DNA of 64,000 nucleotides from Cymodocea nodosa (lineage: Eukaryota > Streptophyta > Magnoliopsida > Alismatales > Cymodoceaceae). Below the pieces are notes generated by a model. That model had not been told where the DNA came from and did no database searches. It saw nothing but the letters and a program-made list of their open reading frames with translations. The stretch's first letter is position 1, and each line of letters begins with the position of its first letter. A program made the position numbers and the translations under genes. Positions 21,601-31,400 of the stretch are shown piece by piece. Location of the stretch: positions 2,728,001 through 2,792,000 of the forward strand of contig JAZBRI010000004.1 in NCBI GenBank assembly GCA_036874045.1. Direction: 5' to 3'.

Positions 21601-23462
21601 GAAACCAACTTTTTTTTAGATGGGCTTCCTGATGCAAGTTTTTAGATACTTCTTTGTCATATCTTAAAAGAAAAATATAACATGATAACAACAAAAAATG
21701 GAAGGAAATTGAAGGAACAAAGTGATAACCTTATAGAAGCAGCTTGTTCCAAATGGACAAGTCCCGTTTCCAAAGTCAAAGTGCTTACAATCAATCAATC
21801 TGGCAAACAAAATGTTGTATATAATTAATGCGTGGATTAACTTATTCAGCTGAAGGATAAGAAAATAATCAAATTTCTGCATGTATCAGCAAGAGAATCT
21901 GATGAAAAGACATTGGAAAGGTAAAAACTAAGAACTGTAGAAAGTATCATCTGTCCATGCCCATCTATGAAACGAATACTTATATTAATTTCTTGAGAGA
22001 CAGATGTCTCCATAGCATTTTCTAACAGATACAGATTAGGAAGGACAAGAAGCACTGCTCATACAATCTTTTCTTCCTTTTGTTTTGAGAATCAAAGAAA
22101 GTCATCAATCAAAAAAGGACAAATCCAGTGTGCGATGCTTCCACCAATGTAGACTCCAGAAATGGTCCATTTGTTTACAGTCTTACCCCAAAAAATGAAA
22201 AAACGTTTCTTAGGATAAAGACCTGTGGCCATCAGGTCACAAAGGGCAACCTTACCATTGCACCAAAACTCACCCTCTGATGAGAAGTCATTAATCAGTT
22301 AAATAAAAAATTGGCTTCTACTACTGAAACAAAACAAGATAAATTAAATGTTAGGAGTGTGTGCCACCTGAGCTTATTTTTGTAACTATTGATAATATCT
22401 TGCTTCTCCTCTTTTGAAGAATACCAGATAACACTTGGAATGACAAAGTATGAAAGTTTCCTACAGATTGGGCAAGATCGCAAAGCAGAGTTGACATCCA
22501 TGCCAGAATCTGGAGAATTGCTGCGCCAGTTCCGGATGCAGGATATGCAGAAGGGATGATCACATTCAGATAGAATACCAAACTTTCTCTCAGCAGCTTT
22601 AGGTTTAGAGAGTACACGATCCAAACAAACACAGCATTCAATATCCTGACTGAGTCTCAAAGATTCAAGATGTTTCCTATTTTTTTGGCATAATTTAATA
22701 TGATCCTCTCTTTCATCAGACCGGAATGGATGCAAACAATGCTTTCCACAGATGGAACATAAGTCCCCATGGATGTGGGGGCAGGAAACCCCACGTGGGC
22801 AGTTACCAGCAGCAGCAAATGAGCAAATTGGTCTATCTGAAGGCCTAAAAGTCGAAGCATCCAGGCCAATCACATCATCAGTAAGGTTCTGAGATTCAAT
22901 TTCTTGGTGCCATGCTGATCTTGCAGGAAGGTGGAAAGGTCTACTCAAAGCAGACAACTGAGAATGGTAGCTTGAGGATGGAGAAGTGCTTGAAGGTGGC
23001 CTAAGTCCCTCACCCACATCAATTGAAGATTGACTACGAACAGTAGCAGCAGCAATGCCATTAGGGTTAGGATTTGAAGATGATGAAATAGATGCAGAAT
23101 GCCGAGAAACCTTAACATGATCATATCGACAGCGACTACCAAAAGAGCATAGGCCTTTCTGATAGAAAGTGCAGACCTTTCACAAAAAAGAAAAAAAGAT
23201 TTAAGCAAATAATTCAATAATTCACATGCTTCTGATCAAAGGTAGATTGAAATTTATATTCAACATACATTGTTGGGCTGATCATTCCAATCATGTGAAA
23301 AAGGACAGTGGTCCCCCTTATTGCAAGCCCCGTGAAGAAAATACTTGCAAAGAACCCTGAAGAAGCAAAGAACTTATAAAAGCAACAATCAATTAATTTC
23401 TTAATCCCGATATGTGGGATTGACAACATGAATTAATTTTACCTCTGTTTATCTCTATCCAT
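12687..23462 (-). CDS. MKRN: Makorin-type RING E3 ubiquitin ligase, six exons
   Basis: Minus-strand exons, 5' to 3': 23443-23462, 23269-23356, 22368-23176, 21730-21799, 12837-12925, 12687-12720. They total 1110 nt and 369 residues. Makorins ubiquitinate target proteins and bind RNA through C3H1 fingers. Visible domains: C3H1 fingers at about 10-28 (CKYFLHGAC...C...H) and 38-56, a third at about 153-172, the makorin Cys/His block ([14 protein letters not shown], about 173-187), a C3HC4 RING at about 217-275 (CCVCLDR...CDHPFC..C...CPIC), and a last C3H1 ([18 protein letters not shown], then H330). The C-terminus RLSDFL is typical. Length matches plant homologues. The start is chosen because ATG at 23462 reads in frame through a GTAAAA donor into the first finger. 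Intron 4 is 8804 bp and full of mobile elements. The family call is firm; exon 1 is slightly less so. Confidence 0.92.
13308..13450 (-). mobile_element. Copia LTR relic with pol 3' end and PPT
   Basis: On the minus strand a purine tract (GAGAGGGAC) is followed by TGTTAGAGTAC and an AT-rich body ending near 13308. Just upstream (13451-13475) is the end of a Copia pol frame (LDAPS then stop). Its sequence is related to 19975-20117. It lies inside makorin intron 4. Confidence 0.55.
13451..14784. other. Makorin intron 4 segment, no gene seen
   Basis: This is AT-rich DNA with a T-rich block near 13750-13880 and a more mixed block near 13930-14330. Nothing was recognised. The frames are low-complexity. 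Confidence 0.5.
14785..14945 (-). mobile_element. Au-type SINE, minus orientation
   Basis: The + strand reads GGTTGTTTCCTAAACTTT, then ATCTCAAAGTTAC, then ACAACCTTACCTTTGAACC and AAGGCTCAC. This is the reverse complement of the tRNA-derived head of plant Au SINEs, which contain a GCC(A)ACGGTAAGGTTG core and a GAGGTCAC...GTTCGAGTC region. The copy is diverged. It lies in makorin intron 4 in the transcribed orientation. A sister copy is at 22130-22280. Confidence 0.6.
17356..18130. repeat. ~120-bp tandem duplication split by a solo LTR
   Basis: A block starting CAAGGAATTCTTTGCCT and running through AATCAGACTGACTAATAG and GGTTAGGAACTTTTC occurs at 17356-17430 and again, diverged, at 18058-18130. 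Removing the LTR and one target duplication puts the copies about 120 bp apart, so the LINE had a tandem duplication there before the LTR landed at its border. Confidence 0.65.
17478..18057 (+). mobile_element. Solo LTR, 580 bp, with perfect 5-bp target duplication
   Basis: The LTR begins TGTAAAAA and ends TTTTAACA, and is flanked by CAAGG at 17473-17477 and again at 18058-18062. Internal features support an LTR: a TATA box (TATATAAGGGG near 17674) followed by a transcribed-looking region, and a downstream end of the form GTGGACGTAGTCC...GAATCACGTAAA, typical of plant LTR U5 sequence. There is no PBS, no coding sequence and no second LTR, so it is a solo LTR from unequal recombination. It is inserted in the LINE. 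Confidence 0.85.
18351..19974. other. Makorin intron 4 segment, no gene seen
   Basis: AT-rich DNA with short frames only. No element ends or domains were recognised. Confidence 0.5.
19975..20117 (-). mobile_element. Copia-type LTR relic
   Basis: On the minus strand it starts TGTTAGGG and shares its body with 13308-13450: a TAATGTATTA block, GTTTAGTTTCACATTGC, TCTATGTAGTCTTTG and TATATAGA in the same order. The two might be the LTRs of one exploded element, but I see no PBS or pol between them, so separate relics are equally possible. Confidence 0.5.
20150..20560 (+). mobile_element. LINE RT C-terminal fragment
   Basis: Broken + strand translation shows IRENRL followed further on by [15 protein letters not shown]. 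This is the tail block of plant LINE-type RTs (ENRLRWFGH..., DL...LT...A.DR..WR). Stops and frameshifts abound. It belongs to the same family as the minus-strand fragment at 25020-26110. Confidence 0.6.
20561..21729. other. Makorin intron 4, 5' part
   Basis: There is a GA-rich/CT-rich stretch at 20930-21180, with low-complexity frames on both strands. No gene is seen. Confidence 0.5.
22130..22285 (-). mobile_element. Au-type SINE in makorin intron 3
   Basis: The + strand shows CCATTTGTTTACAGTCTTACCC, GACCTGTGGCCATCAGGTCACAAAG, then GGCAACCTTACCATTGCACC and AAACTCACCCTC, read here in overlapping pieces. Reversed, this is the Au SINE order: GGTGAGTTT, GCAATGGTAAGGTTGCC, and the GTGACCT palindrome next to the B box. 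It is better preserved than the copy at 14785-14945. It lies in intron 21800-22367, oriented with the gene. Confidence 0.7.
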
Positions 23463-26214
23463 CAATATATTCATTGCTATATTTTGTAATTTAAAAATTT
23501 TTCAATTTCTCTAACTGCATAATTTTCAAACTTTTTATCAATTTTGTTTCACTCAAATTTATTAGCTCTCCCTATGAAATGTTTTTCAACATGGTTGATC
23601 CCAAGTCCAGATAAATGAGAATAGTGCAAACTTCTGGGTTAGCAGTAATCTACAAAAAAATTGTCAGAACTTATCAATATGAATCCTAAGTCCTAACCAA
23701 ATCAATAAAATCATGATAAAAATCATATAAAAACCTTAAGTGAACCAATAATGATGATATCACACATCTATCTAATTATCCTTCCTCTTCAAGTCAAAAC
23801 ATGTTTCCACCCATTTGTTTTACACAATCTATCCTCATATAAAAAAAGATTCTGTTCACGTTCCCCCTGATTCCACACTGACATGAACCAACACTTACAT
23901 CTACTTCTGGTGGTGATGATGCATGCTCTAGATGAAAAGGGAAGACTGCAGGTTGCAGTCAATGACGTTAAGGAGTTTGTCTACCTCTAATTCCCCCTCT
24001 CTGGATGGCCAGTGGTGCTTTCATCCTTTTGCAGGTTTCTATTTCCCCTCCCTCCATATATGGTGGTGCTTCCTTCCACCAACATCACTAGAAGAATACT
24101 AACAAATTGATAGATGAACTTAACAGACCATCATTCTCCAAAAAATCCCAAACCAAAAGCAAAAGATGCATTCAGACCATTGCAAGCACTCACTAGTATA
24201 ATATAAACGACATGATCTTTTTTTCCATCTTTTTCTTCACAAATGACCCTTCATCAATGAGGATAATTCAAATAATGTCCATTACATCCCACAAATCCAG
24301 AAAATGCAAACCAAATGCACGAGTCACTCACAATATGGGCTGGAGAGCATTCAATTGTGTGGTCATACCTCAAAAAAAGTAAAGTTGTTTTCTAATATCC
24401 AACAAATCATACATCTGGAAAATATTGATGAAGCCCTAAGGCCCCCTCCATTGACCATACTTCACAGAATGCCAAAGTTCCCCCTCATTGCAGCCACTAT
24501 CCCTTCATCATAGTCCTGCCTACTCCACCATGACCCCTTATAGTCATCATGCAGATAAGGCATCATTGCCATTATCAAAAGCACCTTGACATCTAAGCAT
24601 CACTTGGGAGATAACGACAAATAGATGGTAATAAAAATTAAAATTTCAAATTTTTACCATCCTTTATATCTTATTATTTTTTAATGTATTTATCAGTATG
24701 GTAATTCATTAATAACTTGATATTGTATAAGTATACTCCCCCACACCCCAAATTGTCATCCTCCAATTGTTCCTCCCATGCTTTATTGGCCATCCATACT
24801 CAATCCTTATTAATGGTAACAACAACAACAATTTAAGTCATAATTACATTATATGGAATTGATCATATGAATCTTTTTCTTCGAAGTGTTTTTATCTAAT
24901 GTCAAATCTTCCATTAAATTACATAAATTTAAATCCTTTTTTTTATGATTCCTAACCAAATAGTTTAGGCTTCTACTTTTAATAATTCTCCTCTCCTAAC
25001 TGAGGCATTCATTGATCTTCTAATGATATGACTAAACCACTTGAATTGATTTTTTTTAGCTTCAATAAAAGAAACTCCTACCCTATTTTGATAAAATCAT
25101 TTTAGCTTATCCCTTATAGTATGACTATTCATCCATCCAAGCATACACATCTCAATAACACTAATTTTTTACATGTGTTCATACTTTACAACCCAACATA
25201 TTGAGTCATAAAGTATAATTGGGTAATTAGTAGTTTTATAGAATTTTTCTTTTAATTTTAAGAGTATCCTTCTATTACACAATATTCCAAAAGTATTTCT
25301 TTGCTTTATCCATTCTACTTCAATCCTATGAATATTTTCTATAATTTCATCATTGCTAATTACTATAAATCTTAAGTATTTAAAAGTTTTACCTTTATGA
25401 ATCTTATGGTCATCTACGTATATATTTTTATCATTATTCCTATTTTCATTGAACCTCCATTTTATATATTTAATTGAACTAGTCAAGTTAAATTCTTTGA
25501 ACTCTAAAGTATCTCTCCATAATTCTAATTTATAATTAATTCCTAATTTACTTTTATCAACTAAATATATGTTAACAACTAGAATAGACCAGAGTATTTT
25601 TTCATCCATTTTATTGTAAAGTTATGTCTATTGGAAATTCCTTTATTTATCCTCCTATAGTTTTAACATTAATAACTGTTTTTTCATACATGTCTTTTAT
25701 AATATTGATATATTCAATGGATATTCATTCTCTTAGATCTAAAATTTTTTACTACTTGTTTAAGTAAATGAGTAGCTTCCATTCTTGACCTACTCAACAT
25801 AAATCCAAATTAATTTTCTGTAATTTAGTTACATAATTTAAGAACCCTTTCCCATAATTTCATAATATAACTTGTTAACTTAATACCACAATAATTATTA
25901 CAATTGTGTATATCTCCCTAATCCTTAAATATAAGTATTAAAGAACTCTTTCTTCATTCACCTAGCGTCTTCTTTGTCTTTACAACTATATTAAAAAGAT
26001 TAGTTAACCACTTAATCTCTACTTCACCAATACACTTCAATAAGAACACCATTTGGTCCAATACTTGTTAAACGGTGACATTGGATTTTCTTTGGAATTT
26101 GATTCCATCATTTTTCTCTCGCAGATAATATTGCTAAAAACGCTAATTCTCAATTTCTAGATACCTACCTTTCCTTATCCCTTCTTCTAAACCTTCAATT
26201 TCCCACCAATCATC
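23463..26214. other. Makorin upstream region or 5' UTR intron
   Basis: No gene is seen apart from the LINE relic at 25020-26110. If the GC-rich block at 26215-26705 is the true leader, this interval is a long 5' UTR intron. A possible donor (GAAAG then GTAGGT on the minus strand) sits near 26150. This is inference. Confidence 0.4.
25020..26110 (-). mobile_element. LINE reverse transcriptase fragment
   Basis: The minus-strand frame at 25169-25609 (146 codons, no stop) carries the second half of a plant LINE RT: LVDKSKLGINYKLELWRDTL, KGKTFKYLRF, HRIEVEWIKQRNTFGILCN, LKEKFYKTTNYPIILY and CWVVKYEHM. These correspond to the LV.ES...N.KLE.WR, FKYLGS, HRI..GW.KWR..SGVLCDR, LKGKFYRT..RP..LYG and ECWA.K..H blocks. 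The catalytic YADD is diverged. Degenerate sequence extends to about 26110 upstream and to 25020 downstream. It lies upstream of makorin. Confidence 0.8.
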
Positions 26215-26705
26215 ACTGTTTCCCCATCTTGGACCTCCGAGATCAGGCCACCGCCGTCCCCTTCTTGTCTTCTCCCAATCTCCAACTTATTTTCGACCGC
26301 AGATCATCTCGCCACCTCGCTCTGAACCGAAACACCGGCCGTCTATAAAAAGGGAAACAATCACTGCACCCCGTTTTCGTTCTTCCCACTGATGCGTCCT
26401 CCTCCTCCCGGATGCCCCCATCCCCTCCAACAACCAAATACAATCATTCCGAACATAAAAAGACAAAACATAGGACGAACTACATAATCAACACGAACAA
26501 CAATAATCCATTGAGATGACGATTTCCCTTACATCGATTCTTATATATGAAACGCAGAAGAGGACGGAGATGCAAGGCGACGCCGCCGCCGCTCTCCGGA
26601 AAAGAGAGAGCGTGGTCGAGCTAAAAAGGCACGGAAGACCGACCACACATTTTCCTCCGGTACTTTTTTTTTTGGGTAACGACATTTTCCTCCGGTACCG
26701 ATCCG
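26215..26705 (-). promoter_or_regulatory. GC-rich island, probable makorin promoter or leader
   Basis: This CpG-rich block stands out from AT-rich surroundings. Open frames on both strands (26243-26443 minus, 26488-26739 minus, 26516-26713 plus) have no family features. A GAATCGAT/GTAAGG donor-like site on the minus strand at about 26535 and another near 26150 would suit a non-coding first exon of makorin. TATAAAA at 26345 (+) or the AT tracts beyond 26710 could serve as promoter elements. Confidence 0.35.
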
Positions 26706-28461
26706 ACACATAAGTGGTTGTGTTTCCCAAGCAAATCACACAAAATAAGGGTTAAGAGAACAATAAATACATAAATTTTAATTTTTCTTTTAGAAAATTT
26801 AGTATTCTTTCAATCTTTTTAACGTACATGTGTTTAAAAAATTTGATAATTACATGTATACTTAAATATCGTCGAAAAGTTATCATTCTTATTAGAATAT
26901 TCTTGCAACCAACATATCAAGAATAAATGTAAAGATATCAAAGTAAAAGTTTAACCACATACAAATAAATATGAATTTTGAATAGTATCTTTTATATATG
27001 TGTATAAAAAAAATTCCTTTACATTAAAAAATTATGAAAGAAGAAGGAAATTTTACAAAAGCATGTTTTTTTTTTTTTTCTTTTTATCGATATCGGTACT
27101 CACAACTTCCCTATCCTTATATATATATATATATAAAGTATTTTTACCCATATATTTTTGCAAAGATAGGTGTTTACTCAATCTCAACCAAGCTACGTAT
27201 CTTTAATTGTCTCCTAGAGTGTAGAAATTAATCTATCGCAGGGAGCTTAGTAAGAACGTCAGACAAACGTTCCATAGAGTGCAAAAATAACTAAGTCATT
27301 TGTATTATATGTTTTTCAAAAAAATTGATGAGCTTGATTCTACAAAGCTGGAAAGATTTATGGTGCTTAGTATTATCACAATAGAATAAAATATAATTGA
27401 AACCAAAACCATTACGTTCGAACATTTGCTTCAATGACAAGAAATTAACATTAGGAGGCTACAAGAATATACTCAATCCTTGTGGTCAAAAGACCATCAT
27501 TCATGTTTTGCTTCTTACCAGAAAAATAAGACTGCTATAGTTGCATTGGAAAAATACACAGATCAGGAAACATTAATAAAACAATCTCGATAATTTACAA
27601 GACCACAAGAGGTTTATATTGATTTACTCACGCAAAACCACAACATGAAGTTTCATAATTGGTCTCCATTTTACAAATAGAAGCAGCCTGACGTACACAA
27701 CTTTCACTTTACACCTGAGACAGAGAAAGAGTAGAAGAGTTGCAATCTCTTTTGGTGTTTGGCGGATTGGGAGTACAAATGATAGTTTAGTACAAATGAT
27801 CCACCAAAGACATGTACACGCACAAGAATATCAAGGAAAATTCAATTGAACGGCAGTTGTTAGAATAATAAGACTAAATCATGTCTAGTCTGAGCATCTA
27901 GACAAATCTCTATCTTCATGTAATGTACGCCTGAATCATCAATCTAGAAATGTTTGGCCGAATGTCTGTCTCTGTCCATTTGATCATCAAAAAACAAAAG
28001 TCTGTGGCCATTTCACTTATATCATCAATCATCCAAACAGGCATCTGATTTTTCTCTGTTATTCATGATCTCAACGACGGACATACACTTTTTGCACTGT
28101 TCTTGAACTGACAGGATTTTCCTTATAATGGCTACATTCAGAAAAATAATATGACATCTTCAAGAGTTAAAAAAAAAAAACAACTATTACCCATTCATTT
28201 GTAACAATATTCAACATCTATAAACGATTATGTTTGTCAACATTCATATTTGAAACCTAAATCTAAACAGATTTACAAGAATGAACTGAATTATTGCACA
28301 GCACATATTACACATTATTCCAACACTTGTCAAAAACTGATAATATATTGTCTTCCAACATGAACCATATGCATTGGCTTGAAAAATATTCACACCTCGT
28401 AACACTAATATATCTAACAAGACAAAATACCAAATGGAAAAATGAGCAGGTGTGTTTCTTT
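26706..28461. other. Intergenic DNA between makorin and GDPDL
   Basis: AT-rich, with a (TA)n run at 27119-27136 and a T tract near 27066. No gene is seen. The part next to 28461 should be the GDPDL 3' UTR. Confidence 0.5.
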
Positions 28462-31400
28462 CTACTGGATAATCAAAAAAGATCCAATAGTCAGCATCAC
28501 CAACAATACCAAGAATGATTTACCAGTGGTCTCAGCAGACCCTGTGTGAATGGAATTTTCTTTCAAAGGTGGGATTGGCGAATCTGCCACATCACCATCC
28601 GTCAGGGTGGGCAACGGTGAGAGTGCTGGAGGTCGTGCCTCAGATGTTGGCACAAGTGACGACAGAGCACCAGGCTGAACAATAGGCAATTTGTAATCCA
28701 AACAATATCTCCCTGCAAATTGAGAAGAAGAAGAAGAAGCAGCAAAATCAAGATGCTGCTAGATTTGAAAGTAGACACATTCGAGAAATGAACGAGTATT
28801 TAAAATATTATGATAAGTCATGGCATTCTCAACACATAAAAGCAATAATGAAAAGTTCCTTCCCTAGGTATGAACTCGGTGAGTTTTTCAGAAAAAAATA
28901 ACAATGTGCTGGAGATGTTCGGTGTAATAATATATTATCAAGGTAATGAATAAGGGAACTAAGTGAAACTTACTTTTGTATAGACTACCACTTCCAGGGA
29001 AGTCAGTAATAATACCATCCACCCCGGCAATAGCAAGATTATGGATCTCCACAATTGGGTCACTCAAGAAATCCCACGGTTGTGATACAAATTCATTTCG
29101 AAGGAGATATACATACACAGAGAGGTTTTTGGCTTTTAATGACTGGACAAGTTGAGTTTCTCTGGTGATGAAGGACTGGGAATCAGGAAAAATGGATTGT
29201 TTTCTGACAGCAACTGCATGAGCAAAGCTTCTTATAGCATGGACTGATGAATTATCAGCATTTCCTATCAGTTCATCAACCTTATAAAGACAGTCATATG
29301 TGGTCTGCTGCTTAAATTCAATTAAAACAGAGCTGTTTGTTGACTGAATCATTACTTTAGGCATTGTGGTGTTGTTGTTGTTGTATCCAGAATCATTCAG
29401 GGCCTTCATAACAGAACCAATAATATCATAGCCAATATTCTCTGCAAGAAATGCAGAATTCTGTAACAAGAGACAAGCAACTAAAGTTAAATGAGCCTAC
29501 AAGAAATGCTTCGTTATCAAAGTAACCAGGAAGGGAGATTTCAAGTTTTCCCACTCTCATTGATGACAGAAATCAAAGAATTTTTCATATCAAGCAAGTT
29601 GCTCAATCTACACCTCTTTGAAGAAAATATACACAAGACATCGATCACACTAATAATGGCTTTGATGGACAAACATGAAAAAAAGAATTCGGTTTACTGA
29701 CAAATAATGGGAGTTATTGCCATATAATGTTTAGAACCAACACTTGACATTGAAACCTTTTCCACATCAATTTCATATCTCTGCAGCATCAGAATCTATT
29801 TGTTTTGATATTCCCTAAAAAAGACTCAAGGACATTGTTGTAAGCTTTATTCTACAAAAAAGAAGAATATTTTAAAAGGATGGCACCTAACTCAAATCAG
29901 TTGGTTATGACTTATATGAGTAGAGAGATCCTTGAGTTACAAATTGTAATACTTTCTCTCAATTGTGGTCTTTTTAAGTTCTACAAATTCTTTTTTTTAT
30001 TGGATAAATGTATGGACTTGGATTAATTAAATTGAATCATTTTAGGTTCTAATACCATATTGAAAAATCCAACTCAAAATCAAGTAGCAATGAATAAGAT
30101 GTGTTTTTATTTATAAGCAAAAGTCTTACTTTTATCATTGTTGGACTATTTTAATAGATAAACACATTTAAACTGGTAGTGAACATTGCGCTTACTTAGT
30201 TTATCCAGGAGAAAAAGAATTCAACTGGCAGTTACATGGCATCTCAGAGCTGTACACGCATGTATGTTAACTATATAAAGTCCTAGATCTGCTGTATAGA
30301 GATGAATACTAAAAGATATAACCAGGGTACAAAATATAAGAACAATATGAAATACAATAATGGCATAAAAGTATAAAACCACATCATAGAATAAGGAAAT
30401 TGTGAAAAGTCGTTTTTAGATGTGACCAACAGTGGTGAAATCCCATTTAACTATCTACTTCTCAATTCACATGATATAATCATATTTTAAAAGTTCAATG
30501 CGACATATATGGAAAACAAAAAAAGCTGCCAGATTAAAAGATGTTTACTTGATCAATCCAGTGAAACTTCTTTGTATCAAAAAGATAGCATAACTAAGAG
30601 GAATTTAAATGCAAAAACCCACCTCGACAATAATTGTGATTCCAGTAGGAGATTTTCTTTTAGCAAATTCTAGAAAATCAGATAATGTCATGAAATTTCC
30701 AGCATTTTTATAAGCAGGATTTCGCACTAAGTTGTAAGAGTTGAAATAGGGGTTCGATATTTGGGCTGCAGGAAACAATTAAAGCAGCAAGGAATCAAAT
30801 GTATATCGTCATTCTTTGAGTGGAAATTTCAACTTATTTTGTTATAAAAGACAACAAATCAAGGTATCCATCATTTGTAAAAATTCAATGTGCATAGAGC
30901 CCATTACTAAGATACAATTGATTTCCTAACAACAAAGTGATCTAGCAATGAAATTCTGTTCACATAAAATTTGAGAAACTCTTAAGTGAAGCTTTTAGCA
31001 TAATGGTAATCTACAGCATTATTACCTAAGTATCATTCAGTTTTATAAAGAGTTTCACCACCTGTGGAGATAAGGTTGCAGTGGGCCCTCCTTACACTTT
31101 ACATTGGTGAGAGGTTTGTACGGTTGATGTGCCCTTGTTTTGTATGGACATAGAAACCATTCCAAGCATCAACTGTTTCATAAGGTTGTTTTCTAATATT
31201 TACATTATTTTCTAATATGATCTACATTGAGTGTAAAAAGTGCAACAAAGCAGATTGTCATTGATGAGTGCTGTCATCTCTATGGTCAACACTCAATCCT
31301 CAAAACAACTAGTTCATATCTTCACCAAAGACTTAGATGTCAAGGTTTTTGAGACTCTACGTAATAAGATAGACATGATTGACATCATTTGAACCAGAGA

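Noticed and set aside
22295..23017. Makorin as a single 240-codon intronless gene
   Set aside because: The frame opens without ATG and its 3' end reads intron; flanking exons complete the fingers.
24580..24600. Alternative makorin first exon (ATGTCAAG then GTGCTT)
   Set aside because: In frame but with a poor donor; 23443-23462 is closer and has a better donor.
26243..26739. Minus-strand frames in the GC island
   Set aside because: No ATG context, domain or splice-supported continuation; composition effect.
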